Assembly (NCBI GenBank): GCA_964426875.1 | Contig: CAYRSB010000014.1 | Coordinates: 1 to 51,867, forward strand | Length of the DNA stretch: 51,867 bases | Direction: 5' to 3' | Origin: Caldatribacterium sp964426875 | GTDB lineage: Bacteria; Atribacterota; Atribacteria; Atribacterales; Caldatribacteriaceae | Part shown: piece after piece, positions 15,734 to 23,949 of the stretch | Layout: every line of letters begins with the position of its first letter | Position numbering within the stretch: the stretch's first letter is position 1 | Made by a program: the position numbers and the translations under genes | The notes under the pieces: model-generated | The model's database searches: none | What the model was told of the DNA's origin: nothing | Seen by the model: only the letters and a program-made list of their open reading frames with translations

Positions 15734-16780
15734 AAGGGAGAGGTGAACTCCCTTGTCCTCCCTTTCTCCTTGTGGCGGACCACCTGAGTGCGCTCGATCC
15801 GTTCTTGGTGAGCGCCTTCTCGCCATATTCTATCGTCTGGGTGGCGAATCGCCTTATCTTCAACCATCTTATCCTTGGGTCACTCATCCGTGGGGTGGGA
15901 GCGATACCCAAAAGAAAGGAAATCCTCGACCCCCGGGCTGCTCTGGCCATCTTCCGGGCGCTTGAGGAAGGAAAGGTGGTGGGACTTTTCCCAGAGAGTA
16001 CCATCACTCCAGACGGTGTATCGCAGGAAGTTGCCCGAGGCACTGGGAAACTTCTTGCTCGGCTTAACGTTCCCGTTGTCTTTGCCCACATCAAGGGTAC
16101 ATGGTTACGAAAGCCTCTGTGAGCAGATCACGCCCGGTATGGTCCTATAGAGGTGGAGTTCACTCCCCTTGCCGATCTTGTCGATTTTTACCACTCGGAG
16201 TGGGAATGGTGGAGACACAACGCCTTCCCCTTTCGAGAAGACAGAAACGCCAAAGGAATAGAGCGATAGTCTTTTTGTCCTGTCTGTTTTGCCTTTCGCA
16301 CGGTACAAGGGCAGGGAAATCGGATCCTCTGCCGGTGGTGTGGAAGTTCCTGGACTATCGATAGCTTTGGTTTCATCGAGGGTCAAACGCAAGGGGAGTT
16401 CCCCAAACCCAGAGGGGAATCCTTTTGTATTTTCTTGAAAGTCACAAAAGAATTCTCCCAGAAATGACCTGGGTTTCGGAGAGGGATTTTCCGGGGGTAC
16501 GCTCAAGAGGGTATTCTTGGCCACCACGGTGGTTGAAAGGGAAGGACTGCGTGTTGGTGGAGAATTCTCCCTTTTCTCCAAACTTTGAGGAGCCACTGCC
16601 TTTCTCGGCAAAGTCTTTGATTTCACGAGGTTGCAGAGTACTTTTCGTATCCACACTGCAAAAGACGCCCTTTTTCTTTTGACCGTTACCTGCCTGAGGA
16701 ATGAAAAGGGCAGACGGCACCTTTCCGAAGGGACCCCTCTCTGGGAGGGGGGAAGCGAAGACACCATCAGGGGTTTCTCT
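15694..16780 (+). pseudogene. PlsC-type acyltransferase with zinc ribbon, inactivated
   Basis: The frame from about 15694 shows a lysophospholipid acyltransferase: FLLVADHLSALDPFLV (HxxxxD motif), RGVGAIPKRKEILD and GLFPESTITPDG, where the usual FPEG is FPES. TGA at 16120-16122 stops it, yet the same frame continues as HARYGPIEVEFTPLADLV and WRHNAFPFREDRNAKGIER to TAG 16267-16269. It then gives a zinc ribbon, CPVC ... CRWCG, ending at TGA 16465-16467. After one frameshift a further domain reads GFSGGTLKRVFLATTVVE, stops at TGA 16586, and continues as ATAFLGKVFDFTRLQSTF, perhaps a PH-like domain. At least two nonsense codons, a frameshift and another stop mean a dead gene. It converges on the minus-strand E1 beta gene. 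Confidence 0.75.
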
Positions 16781-17770
16781 CTACTTCAAAATTCCCAGGA
16801 GTTCTTTTGCTGTTTTCACGATGTCCTCTGCCTGAGGGACGGTTTGTCGCTCGAGGCGAGGATTGTAAGGTGGAGGCATTTCAAGGCCCCCCAGACGTGT
16901 AACCGGGGCGTCGAGATAGTCTAAGGCTTTTTCGGCAATCAAGGCGGCGACTTCTGCTCCGAAAGCGCCGAAACGGGGAGGCTCATACACCACAAGGACG
17001 CGGTTCGTTTTTTGCACCGAGGAGAGGACGAGTTCTTCGTCCAGGGGACGAAGAGTGCGAAGATCCACAACCTCGGCTTCGATACCCTCTTTGGCCAGAA
17101 TCTCGGCAGCTTCAAGGCTTCGCTTCACCATAATGGAGTAGGCCACAATGGTGAGGTCCTTGCCTTTCTTTTTCACCTCTCCCACCCCCAGAGGGATGAA
17201 GTACTCCTCTTTAGGGACCGGACCCTTAGTATGGTAGAGGAGTTTGTGTTCCACAAAGATCACCGGGTTGTCATCGCGGATTGAGGACTTCAAGAGTCCT
17301 TTGGCGTCGTAGGGTGTGGCCGGGGCAACTACCTTGAGTCCGGGAATGTGGGTGAACCAGGATTCTAAGCTTCCCGAGTGGTGGCCGGCTGCTCCTGTTC
17401 CAGAACCGACCGGAGAACGGACGACGATGGAAACTTTTGCTTTTCCTCCGAACATGAAACGGATTTTGGCAGCCTGGTTTACAATTTGATCGGCACAGAG
17501 GGTCATAAAGTCGAAGAACATGATCTCGGCCACCGGCCGCATTCCCAAAAGCGAAGCCCCAACGGCTGCTCCCGCGATGGCTGCCTCAGAAATGGGGGTA
17601 TCGATGACCCGTTCCGGTCCGAATTCTTCGAGAAGTCCCTGAGTGACCCCAAAGGCTCCCCCGTATACCCCGATGTCTTCCCCAATGAGAAAAACCGATG
17701 GATCCTGGCGCATCTCTTCCCGGAGGGCTTCGCGAATTGCCTCGGCATAAGTGATTTCTCGTTCAAGCAT
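16781..17770 (-). CDS. pdhB: Pyruvate/acetoin dehydrogenase E1 component, beta subunit
   Basis: 329 residues from ATG 17770 (MLEREITYAEAIREALREEM), the usual length for E1 beta. Motifs include FLIGEDIGVYGGAFGVTQGL, the TPP-contacting Glu in ISEAAIAGAAVG, and SPVGSGTGAAGHHSGSLESW. With the alpha subunit it performs TPP-dependent decarboxylation and transfers the acyl group to the lipoyl arm of an E2. The start lies a few bases inside the end of the alpha gene, so the two are coupled. A longer frame begins at 17863 but would sit inside the alpha gene and lacks family similarity. No lipoyl E2 or E3 gene follows; the pseudogene on the opposite strand ends here. Confidence 0.92.
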   Translation of the reverse strand: MLEREITYAEAIREALREEMRQDPSVFLIGEDIGVYGGAFGVTQGLLEEFGPERVIDTPISEAAIAGAAVGASLLGMRPVAEIMFFDFMTLCADQIVNQAAKIRFMFGGKAKVSIVVRSPVGSGTGAAGHHSGSLESWFTHIPGLKVVAPATPYDAKGLLKSSIRDDNPVIFVEHKLLYHTKGPVPKEEYFIPLGVGEVKKKGKDLTIVAYSIMVKRSLEAAEILAKEGIEAEVVDLRTLRPLDEELVLSSVQKTNRVLVVYEPPRFGAFGAEVAALIAEKALDYLDAPVTRLGGLEMPPPYNPRLERQTVPQAEDIVKTAKELLGILK

Positions 17771-18716
17771 AGACCATGCGCCTCGCTTCCTCAAGATCGG
17801 GTTCGGGGCTATTCTCGGCAAAGCGTACCGCTTCCTCAATTTCTTCCTCAGCTCTCTTCTCAAGACCCAGGAGCGTTTCTTCCAGAATTTCCTCTCCCAG
17901 GAGGAGCTCGCGGAAGCGTCTGATGGGACAACGTTCCATCCACATTTTCACTTCCTCTTTTGTTCGGTACACACCCTTGTCACTTTTGGAGTGTCCCCGG
18001 AAGCGATACGTTCGGGCCTCAAGGAGCGTTGGTCCTTCACCTCTTCGGGCTCTTTCTGCGGCTTCCTTTATGGCTTCGTATACCGCTAAAACGTCCATAC
18101 CGTCCACCGTCACTCCTGGAATGCCGTATCCCTTGGCCCGCTCGGCAATATCGGGAATGGCGAAGGCCTTCTTCACTGGAAACGACATGGCGTATTGGTT
18201 GTTCTCGCACAGAAAAACAACCGGAAGGCGGAAGATTGCTGCCATATTGACCGCTTCGTGGAATGCCCCGGTGTTGGCTGCTCCGTCTCCAAAGAAGCAC
18301 AGAACCACTCGATCATTTCTTTTGAGCTTGCAGGCCAGGGCTGCTCCCACGGCGATAGGAATGGCAGAACCCACAATACCCGTAGCTCCCAGATTTCCCT
18401 GCTCAAGATCGGCAATGTGCATCGAACCCCCAAGGCCGCAGCAGTATCCTGTCGCTTTGGCCATAAGCTCGGCCATCATCTTCTTCACGTCGGCTCCTTT
18501 GGCGATGCAGTGTCCGTGTCCCCGATGTGTCGAGGTGATATAGTCCTCAGGGTGTAGGGCAAAGCACGCCCCTGTAGCTACAGCTTCTTCACCGATGTAG
18601 AGGTGGAATGTTCCCCAGATTTTTCCCGCAGCGTAGAGTTCTTCTGCTTTTTCTTCAAAGCGCCTTATAAGGAGCATGGTGTAGTACATTTTGAGTTTCA
18701 CATCCTGGGTGAGCAT
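17763..18716 (-). CDS. pdhA: Pyruvate/acetoin dehydrogenase E1 component, alpha subunit
   Basis: 317 residues. The TPP/Mg motif runs from GDG (143-145) to NN (172-173): FFGDGAANTGAFHEAVN ... LCENNQYAMS. TSTHRGHGHCIAKG and GLGGSMHIAD are classic E1 alpha loops. The short form resembles AcoA/PdhA of acetoin and branched pyruvate dehydrogenases, so pyruvate, acetoin or another 2-oxoacid could be the substrate. The gene is read from its own promoter at 18773-18800. The E2-fold gene at 2615 has no lipoyl domain and is too unlike to serve as its partner; E2 and E3 must be elsewhere or absent. Confidence 0.92.
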   Translation of the reverse strand: MLTQDVKLKMYYTMLLIRRFEEKAEELYAAGKIWGTFHLYIGEEAVATGACFALHPEDYITSTHRGHGHCIAKGADVKKMMAELMAKATGYCCGLGGSMHIADLEQGNLGATGIVGSAIPIAVGAALACKLKRNDRVVLCFFGDGAANTGAFHEAVNMAAIFRLPVVFLCENNQYAMSFPVKKAFAIPDIAERAKGYGIPGVTVDGMDVLAVYEAIKEAAERARRGEGPTLLEARTYRFRGHSKSDKGVYRTKEEVKMWMERCPIRRFRELLLGEEILEETLLGLEKRAEEEIEEAVRFAENSPEPDLEEARRMVYA

Positions 18717-18772
18717 AATCCTCTCCCCTTTTTGAGCAATTTCTCATTTTCTTTTGACCAGGAGTTTGGAAA

Positions 18773-18800
18773 ATTATACTCTGTCTGGGAGAAACGACAA
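18773..18800 (-). promoter_or_regulatory. Promoter of the E1 alpha-beta operon
   Basis: On the minus strand, TTGTCG (complement of 18795-18800) and TATAAT (complement of 18773-18778) are 16 bp apart, about 60 bp upstream of the E1 alpha start. A plus-strand TTGACC (18754-18759) with TATACT (18775-18780) overlaps it, so the site may fire in both directions. Confidence 0.65.
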
Positions 18801-18806
18801 GATGTG

Positions 18807-19070
18807 ATGCGGAAGTTTTTCTTGGTAACAAGCTTTAGGAATTTTTTGTTGATACTCTTGGGGACCTGTTTTCAATGTCTCCCCTATGTCATGGTGTGGA
18901 ATGTTGAAAAGGGGTGGGTCAACGAAGTTCTCGAAACCGAGTGCAAATATCTCACTTGGGCTCGGAATTCAGTGACTCAAAGACTTCCTTCTTCCGGTCT
19001 GTTTACAAATTATGTGGGAAGAATGCTCGAAAAATGAACCCCCCTCTTGCCGGGTGGGCAGGCCAGATGA
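18807..19070. other. Interval upstream of the E1 genes, no confident gene
   Basis: A 76-codon frame from ATG 18807 to 19037 begins with a hydrophobic run (FLLILLGTCFQCLPYVMVW), which could be a membrane segment, but there is no ribosome site and no recognisable family. I treat it as unproven. The only supportive sign is the possible divergent promoter at 18754-18780. Confidence 0.3.
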
Positions 19071-19238
19071 GAACTTAATCTGGAAGAGCATGGAGATAGC
19101 CGATACCGGTTTTCCCATGCCAGGGTCCACATCATGAATAGGAAGCCTGGAAAAACTATTGATGTAGACCGCCTTGGTCTTTTTGAGTACGCCTTTGTGA
19201 CGTTAAAAGGAAAAAAAGAGGGTTTACTCACCGGTTAA
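19071..19238 (+). pseudogene. C-terminal fragment of an unidentified protein
   Basis: After a TGA at 19068-19070 the frame reads 55 protein-like codons, including SRYRFSHARVHIMNRK and then KTIDVDRLGLFEYAFVTLKG, ending at TAA 19236-19238. The internal ATG at 19134 has no good ribosome site. It looks like the preserved end of a gene whose beginning is lost. I do not recognise the family. It overlaps the end of the SGNH-like gene on the other strand by 15 bp. Confidence 0.3.
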
Positions 19239-20036
19239 ACTTCCCTCATCCCCCCTACCTTCAATGACATCGACAATCCGCTGAACAAAGAGTGGAGCAA
19301 CCCGCTTAGCGAACTCGGCGTTTGGATGAGAATCGTCAGACGACGCAGCATAACGATCTTTTAAATAGAGGCCACCTTCGGTCTCCAGCTGACGAAAATC
19401 CCATATAAAAATGTTGTCTCCAGGCTCGTCCCATTCTTCTCGAACCCAGGTGAAAAAGCGCTGGGCTCTTCGAGCCTGGGACTGGGAAGTAGCACCTCGT
19501 ACCTGAGCAGCTCCTGTCCAAACAATGAACAACGTATCGGGGAATTCATGCATTTTCTCTTTGAGTGCCAAATATTGCAGTTGATAGTTTTCAATGGATT
19601 TCACGTCAGAACTTACATCGGCCTCTCCACTATCCTCTTCAACATCACTCACTGGAAAACAATGCTTCCAGATAATCACCTGGTAATCTTGAGTGAGTAT
19701 TTCCAGAGTAGGTTCATCCATAAATGGTTCATTCCCAGCATGATTGACCCAGATGTTCCAGTAATCATAGGGATAGTTGCTCCATCCATAAGGATAATCC
19801 TTCGGGAAATCCTGGGCCTCGATGGTGTATGAAGTACCGTTTTGTTCGTTGTATTCATCGATTAAGTCGGGAACCCCACCCTCCCAAATAACCTGGCCGG
19901 TACTGTGATGGAGAAAAAGGATATTGACTTCCTGGGCGAAGACCAAGGCATTGAAGAAAAGCCAGGCAAATCCGAGGAACAGAAATACCAACAAACCCAG
20001 TGCTGGAATCTTAAAGGACAAATTTCTCAATCTCAT
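19224..20036 (-). CDS. Secreted SGNH/GDSL-like hydrolase-type protein
   Basis: 270 residues with an N-terminal signal or anchor segment (PALGLLVFLFLGFAWLFF...VFAQ). The mature part starts VNILFLHHSTGQVIWEGGV, where the HHS turn occupies the block I position of SGNH-fold proteins, and near the C-terminus ASSDDSHPNAEFAKRVAPLF resembles block V (Asp and His). In between are several Trp/Tyr-rich stretches (YGWSNYPYDYWNIWVNHAGN). I infer an extracytoplasmic esterase or related hydrolase; the nucleophile is uncertain because the canonical GDS is absent and a Ser after two His replaces it. It stands alone on the minus strand with the ribosome site AGAGGAGGGG in front of ATG 20036. Confidence 0.6.
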   Translation of the reverse strand: MRLRNLSFKIPALGLLVFLFLGFAWLFFNALVFAQEVNILFLHHSTGQVIWEGGVPDLIDEYNEQNGTSYTIEAQDFPKDYPYGWSNYPYDYWNIWVNHAGNEPFMDEPTLEILTQDYQVIIWKHCFPVSDVEEDSGEADVSSDVKSIENYQLQYLALKEKMHEFPDTLFIVWTGAAQVRGATSQSQARRAQRFFTWVREEWDEPGDNIFIWDFRQLETEGGLYLKDRYAASSDDSHPNAEFAKRVAPLFVQRIVDVIEGRGDEGSLTGE

Positions 20037-20463
20037 CTCTATTCCCCTCCTCTTTTCTTTTTAAACATTCTACTCCCGGAAAGGAATAAAAGCTACAAAG
20101 CCCAAAGTCCCTGTGTATTCGGGATCAGGTCTTGCAATAACGCGTAGGCTCCTGAGAGGTGGATCTCTGGGTTTTTGTCTTCTTTGAGCAATCCAGGACG
20201 CTTCCTTCAAGGGCGCTCTTTTGAGTGGGGAAAGATTCTGAAAGGTGGTAACTTTCTCTTTTTGAGGAATTGGCCCAAAAACTGCTTCCCTCCTGGAAAG
20301 AGGTTATGTGTAGGAAGACCCTTTTCCCAAAAAGAGGAGAAGAATCTCTTTTCCAAGAGACTCTTCTAATTCTTCGTTGAGAAAAAGGAGTTAGAAGAAT
20401 CTTATGCTTAGAATTTGTAAGTTTCGGGGAAAGGCACTATGTTGAGACCCTACCATACCGCGG
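20037..20463. other. Intergenic stretch between two secreted-protein genes
   Basis: I find no gene. The SGNH promoter may use TAGAAT on the minus strand about 30 bp upstream of its start. AGAAGAATCT occurs twice (20338-20347 and 20393-20402), and neighbouring GA/CT-rich tracts can fold on one another, for instance AAGAATCTC with GAGACTCTT. No RNA family is recognised. Confidence 0.35.
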
Positions 20464-20492
20464 TTGACATCTTAATAGCCGGAAATTACAAT
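20464..20492 (+). promoter_or_regulatory. Strong promoter of the double DJ-1 gene
   Basis: A perfect TTGACA (20464-20469) and TACAAT (20487-20492) are 17 bp apart. The leader to the GTG start at 20621 is about 120 nt long and contains a second purine-rich, ribosome-site-like AAGGGGGGTGA at about 20527, so it may carry an unlisted regulatory feature. GGTAATTAC (about 20505-20513) just after the start site is a possible operator half. Confidence 0.75.
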
Positions 20493-20620
20493 AGTATATT
20501 GAGAGGTAATTACGGGTTTACAAATTAAGGGGGGTGATAAGGAAAGAGAGACTCTGCTTCCGGTCTGAGTTTGGGAGATTTTGACGCTCAATATTTACTC
20601 AGAAAAGGAGGGGGAGTTAA

Positions 20621-22027
20621 GTGAGGCTAAAGGGGATTGTGTTGGTTAGCATCTTGCTCTGCCTTGCTGTATCCTTGAGTGCCTTTGGAATGGATTTTGA
20701 GAGTTTCCTCCAAGAAGCTGGCAAAACAGGTATCACGATTGAGAGAACAGATGAGTATATTGCCTGGACTGGACCATACGGTGGGAAGATTAAGCCCAAC
20801 GGACCTCTGGCAGGGAAAAAGATTGGACTTGTGGTGGGCTGCGACTTCAGCGACTGGCAGGCGTATTACTTTGCAAATTTCATTGGAGAATTCGGTGGAA
20901 CACCTCAATTTATCTTGGACAACAACCACTTGTGGAAGGTTTCCCGCCATCTCTTCGGCTCTGGTGGTCCCGTAGAGCCCACCGGCAGATGGGGCCTCAC
21001 TTGCAGTGCCGGTTTTGACGGGCTGGGAATGAATGGTAGCAGATTGTTGCCTCCTGCACTTATGCAGGAAGGCAAAGGTGCTGTGGCAAGCCTTCCAGTA
21101 GCTAACCCAGCAGACTATGACGCCATCATTATCTTGGGTGGCTGGTCGGGGGACATTATGTACGCTGACGACGTAGCAATCAACTTTATCAAGGCCGTTG
21201 TAGACCGAGGAGTTCCCGTTGCAGCTATTGGTGAAGGCATTCTGCCTCTCATCAAGCTCGGGGTTGTGAATGGGAAAAAGGTAACCGGGAACAAAGTAGT
21301 CGATTACATGCTTAGGAAGATTGCCGATTTCCATAATGAACCAGTCATTGTTGATGGTAACCTCATAACAGGTAGGGATACAGTGGATGCGCCTGCTGTT
21401 CTGAGGGCGCTTTGCAAGATTTTCGACCCGAATTTCCAGGATATTCATAAGGACATCCTCAAGGGCAAGAAAGTCATGGCCATGATTGCAGACGACTTTG
21501 AGGACATTGAACTTTGCTCTCCAGTTCTTGAGTTTATGTACCGGGGCGCAGAAGTCGTCGTTGGTCTCTTCGAGCCTTTTGTGCGTTCCCGGCCACCTCT
21601 TGTTGGGCTCGATGTACGAATCGGTAACTTTGGAGTCAGCGTTCCTTTCCAGGAGATCCCCGAGAGCTATTACAAGATCATCAAAGCTGAGGATCTGAAG
21701 ATGAGTGATTTTGACTTGCTCTGGGTTTCTGGAGCCATGAATCCTTTACACATTGCAGCATTGCATCGGGAGTTTGTGAAAGACGCCTATGCTGCTGGCA
21801 AGATTGTCGCCGTTATTTGTCATGGTCCAATCTCGGCAGCAGCTGCTGATATCGTGGGCGGCAAGTGTCTTGCCGGGTGGCTTGCCTGTGAACACTCGGT
21901 GTGTGTCATGGGAGGAGAGTTCCAGCCAGAATGGGCTGCGGCTATCCATGGACGGGTCGTCAGCGGACGTACTCCTCCCGAGGTTCCAGAATTTGTTGAT
22001 GCCTGCACCGCGGCTCTTTTGAAGTAG
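20621..22027 (+). CDS. Secreted protein with two tandem DJ-1/PfpI domains
   Basis: 468 residues: an N-terminal signal peptide (GIVLVSILLCLAVSLSAFG), a first DJ-1/PfpI domain (about 65-265) and a second (about 283-465). Each starts with KKIGLVVGCDF or KKVMAMIADDF. In the second, the nucleophile elbow AVICHGPISAAAA is intact with Cys 400. In the first the matching site reads AAIGEGILPL (residues 201-210), so Cys and His are lost. The acidic residue before the second domain's loop is kept (DFEDIEL). DJ-1 superfamily members act as deglycases, peptidases or amidases, usually in the cytoplasm; an exported, double-domain form is unusual. It has its own strong promoter, ribosome site AAAAGGAGGGGGA and terminator, and stands directly upstream of the TRAP operon. 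Confidence 0.85.
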   Translation: MRLKGIVLVSILLCLAVSLSAFGMDFESFLQEAGKTGITIERTDEYIAWTGPYGGKIKPNGPLAGKKIGLVVGCDFSDWQAYYFANFIGEFGGTPQFILDNNHLWKVSRHLFGSGGPVEPTGRWGLTCSAGFDGLGMNGSRLLPPALMQEGKGAVASLPVANPADYDAIIILGGWSGDIMYADDVAINFIKAVVDRGVPVAAIGEGILPLIKLGVVNGKKVTGNKVVDYMLRKIADFHNEPVIVDGNLITGRDTVDAPAVLRALCKIFDPNFQDIHKDILKGKKVMAMIADDFEDIELCSPVLEFMYRGAEVVVGLFEPFVRSRPPLVGLDVRIGNFGVSVPFQEIPESYYKIIKAEDLKMSDFDLLWVSGAMNPLHIAALHREFVKDAYAAGKIVAVICHGPISAAAADIVGGKCLAGWLACEHSVCVMGGEFQPEWAAAIHGRVVSGRTPPEVPEFVDACTAALLK

Positions 22028-22035
22028 TGGCAAAA

Positions 22036-22075
22036 TTAAAGATGGTGCTTGGGTATACCCAAGCACCATCTTTAA
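22036..22075 (+). terminator. 40-bp perfect palindrome, likely bidirectional terminator
   Basis: The 20 bases at 22036-22055 are exactly repeated in inverse orientation at 22056-22075, beginning TTAAAGATGG and ending CCATCTTTAA. The stem is flanked by A and T runs, so it can end transcription from either side. It lies 8 bp after the DJ-1 stop codon. A perfect, uninterrupted 40-bp palindrome is longer than typical intrinsic terminators. Confidence 0.75.
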
Positions 22076-22174
22076 CCTCAGAATCTGTCTTGCTTGCCAT
22101 TTTTAAGGATTGAGCCTGAGTGGAAGCAGGTAACACCCCTTTAAGTTGGAGGAAAGCAAGGATTTTGTGGTGTG

Positions 22175-22204
22175 TTGACGAGCAAGAAGATAGAAGGGTA
22201 GGAT
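22175..22204 (+). promoter_or_regulatory. Promoter of the TRAP catabolic operon
   Basis: TTGACG (22175-22180) and TAGGAT (22199-22204) are 18 bp apart, leaving a leader of about 120 nt before dctP. The preceding gene ends in a strong terminator, so a promoter is needed here. Confidence 0.5.
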
Positions 22205-22332
22205 TTACGAGAGAGTTGATTTCTCTTGAGGGGGGTGGTGAAGAACACAAGAAATCGACAGTTGGAATTCTCAAGAACCATGAATACAAATTTTTGGATC
22301 ATAAACCAAGCTTATAGAAGGGGGGATAGGCG

Positions 22333-23310
22333 GTGAAAAGTCGCCTTTTATGGATAGTCGGTTTTTTGGTTCTGAGTGTTTTTCTTGTGGGGGTTGTTCA
22401 AGCGGCAGAGGTAACGATTCGATTAGGAAGTGCTTTCGAGCCCACTCACATTTTGTGCCAAGCTGCGCAGAAATTTAAGGAGCTCGTAGAGGAAAGAAGC
22501 AATGGTGCAATTGAGGTGCAGCTCTTCTTGGGAGGAGTGATGGGCTCAGAAGAAGAGTGCACCGAAGCAGTAAGCATTGGTGCTCTGGAAATGCAGGTTG
22601 GGGGAGGATTACCCATCAAAACCTTTGCTCCGCAGTATTATTTCTTTGATTCTCCTTACGTTATGAGGGATTGGAACCACTTTCAGAGAGTTTGGGCAAG
22701 CCCTCTTGGCGAAAAGGCTCGAGAAGAGGTGATCAAGAATGGAAATATTATGTATTTGGGAATTGTATACCGAGGGTTGAGACATCTTACGGCGAATAAG
22801 CCCGTTTACACTCCTGATGACCTCAAGGGCATTAAATTGCGGCTTCCCCAGCTTCCTACCTGGGTTAAGGTTTGGGAGGCCATAGGCGCTTCCACTGTTC
22901 CCATAGCCCTTACCGAACTTTTCACCGCTCTGCAGACAGGGGTAGCCGATGCTTCAGAGGGTGATGTTACACAGATTCTCTCTTTCCGCCTGTATGAAGT
23001 ACAAAAATACCTCATGCTTACTGGACATCTTGTGCAGACTGGGGGACTCACCATCAATAAACCCTTCTTCGATAAGCTTAAGAAGGAATACCGGGATATC
23101 ATCCTTCAGGCTGGGAAGGAAGCAACGGAGTGGGCTTCAAACATTATTGTGGCTAAAGAAGAGGAACTTATTAAAGAGCTTGAAGCCAAGGGCATGCAGC
23201 TCATCCAGCCTGATGTCAACGCTTTCCGGGAAAAGGGAAAGCCTGCAGTTGAAGGGCTCTTTAAGACCGAATGGCCGGTAACCACGTGGGATGAAGTCCT
23301 TTCCTATTGA
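22333..23310 (+). CDS. dctP: TRAP transporter solute-binding protein DctP
   Basis: 325 residues with a signal peptide (FLVLSVFLVGVVQA). The mature protein begins EVTIRLGSAFEPTHILCQAA. The conserved substrate-binding Arg is R170 in GIKLRLPQLP, and the following WEAIGASTVPIALTELFTAL stretch is typical of DctP. Arg170 normally binds the carboxylate of the ligand, so the operon probably imports an organic or sugar acid. The GTG start follows GGGGGATAGG. It is the first gene of dctPQM, with an intrinsic terminator just behind it, consistent with more binding protein than membrane subunits being made. Confidence 0.92.
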   Translation: MKSRLLWIVGFLVLSVFLVGVVQAAEVTIRLGSAFEPTHILCQAAQKFKELVEERSNGAIEVQLFLGGVMGSEEECTEAVSIGALEMQVGGGLPIKTFAPQYYFFDSPYVMRDWNHFQRVWASPLGEKAREEVIKNGNIMYLGIVYRGLRHLTANKPVYTPDDLKGIKLRLPQLPTWVKVWEAIGASTVPIALTELFTALQTGVADASEGDVTQILSFRLYEVQKYLMLTGHLVQTGGLTINKPFFDKLKKEYRDIILQAGKEATEWASNIIVAKEEELIKELEAKGMQLIQPDVNAFREKGKPAVEGLFKTEWPVTTWDEVLSY

Positions 23311-23338
23311 TCTACGGTGATGTTGTGTTGCTCCTTTA

Positions 23339-23374
23339 CCCCTGGGAAGCGATGCCTTCCCAGGGGATTTTCTT
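23339..23374 (+). terminator. Attenuating terminator between dctP and dctQ
   Basis: CCCCTGGGAAG (23339-23349) pairs with CTTCCCAGGGG (23356-23366) around a six-base loop, followed by ATTTTCTT. The position, inside the operon, suggests partial termination that lowers expression of dctQM and the downstream enzymes relative to dctP. Confidence 0.8.
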
Positions 23375-23393
23375 GTAATAGGGGTAATAGGGA

Positions 23394-23936
23394 GTGGTGA
23401 CGAAAGTGTCAGAAAAGAGGGGTATTCTTCGCTTTGTGGATGTCTTTGCGGATGTCGTTGGAGGTATAGCTCTTGCCTTCATGGTGTTTTGTGTTCTTTT
23501 GCAGGTTTTCGTCCGCTACTTTGTTAACCTTATGAGGGTGGTTTCATTTGCCTGGACGGAAGAGATGGCACGCTTTCTTTTAATTTTTGTAACCTTCTGG
23601 GGTGCTGCTATTGCCATGCGCCGTAGGGAGCATATCACCATACCCATCCTGATTGATAGGGTTTCTCCGCGGGTTCGACTTTTTCTTCGCCTGGTATTCA
23701 TTGCGATCATGGGGTTTTTTCTGGCAGTCGTAATTGTTGGAAGTACGACAATGATGCGCGTTACCTGGAGAACGCCTGTGGGCTCAGGCATCAGTTGGCT
23801 CACTGTGGGAAGGGTCTACATCTTTGTGCCTCTGGGATGCGGGCTTATGGTATTGTACCTTGTACTGTGGACGGCAGAGGTCTTAAGGGAACTTAAATAC
23901 CCAGAGCATATTTCCCAAGAAACGAAAGAAAAGTGA
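23394..23936 (+). CDS. dctQ: TRAP transporter small membrane subunit DctQ
   Basis: 180 residues with four predicted membrane helices (GGIALAFMVFCVLLQVFVRY, then FLLIFVTFWGAAIAM, then LRLVFIAIMGFFLAVVIV, then IFVPLGCGLMVLYLVLW). FAWTEEMARFLLIFVTFWGA and the following MRRREHITI are typical DctQ signatures. GTG 23394 is assumed; a second GTG at 23406 is nearly as good. It ends 13 bp before dctM, and its role is to bridge the binding protein and DctM. Confidence 0.9.
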   Translation: MVTKVSEKRGILRFVDVFADVVGGIALAFMVFCVLLQVFVRYFVNLMRVVSFAWTEEMARFLLIFVTFWGAAIAMRRREHITIPILIDRVSPRVRLFLRLVFIAIMGFFLAVVIVGSTTMMRVTWRTPVGSGISWLTVGRVYIFVPLGCGLMVLYLVLWTAEVLRELKYPEHISQETKEK

Positions 23937-23949
23937 GGAGGGATGACAA

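Noticed and set aside
17771..17863. Longer E1 beta start at 17863
   Set aside because: The extra 31 residues lie inside the alpha gene, are Arg/Lys-rich and unlike the family; ATG 17770 gives a normal N-terminus.
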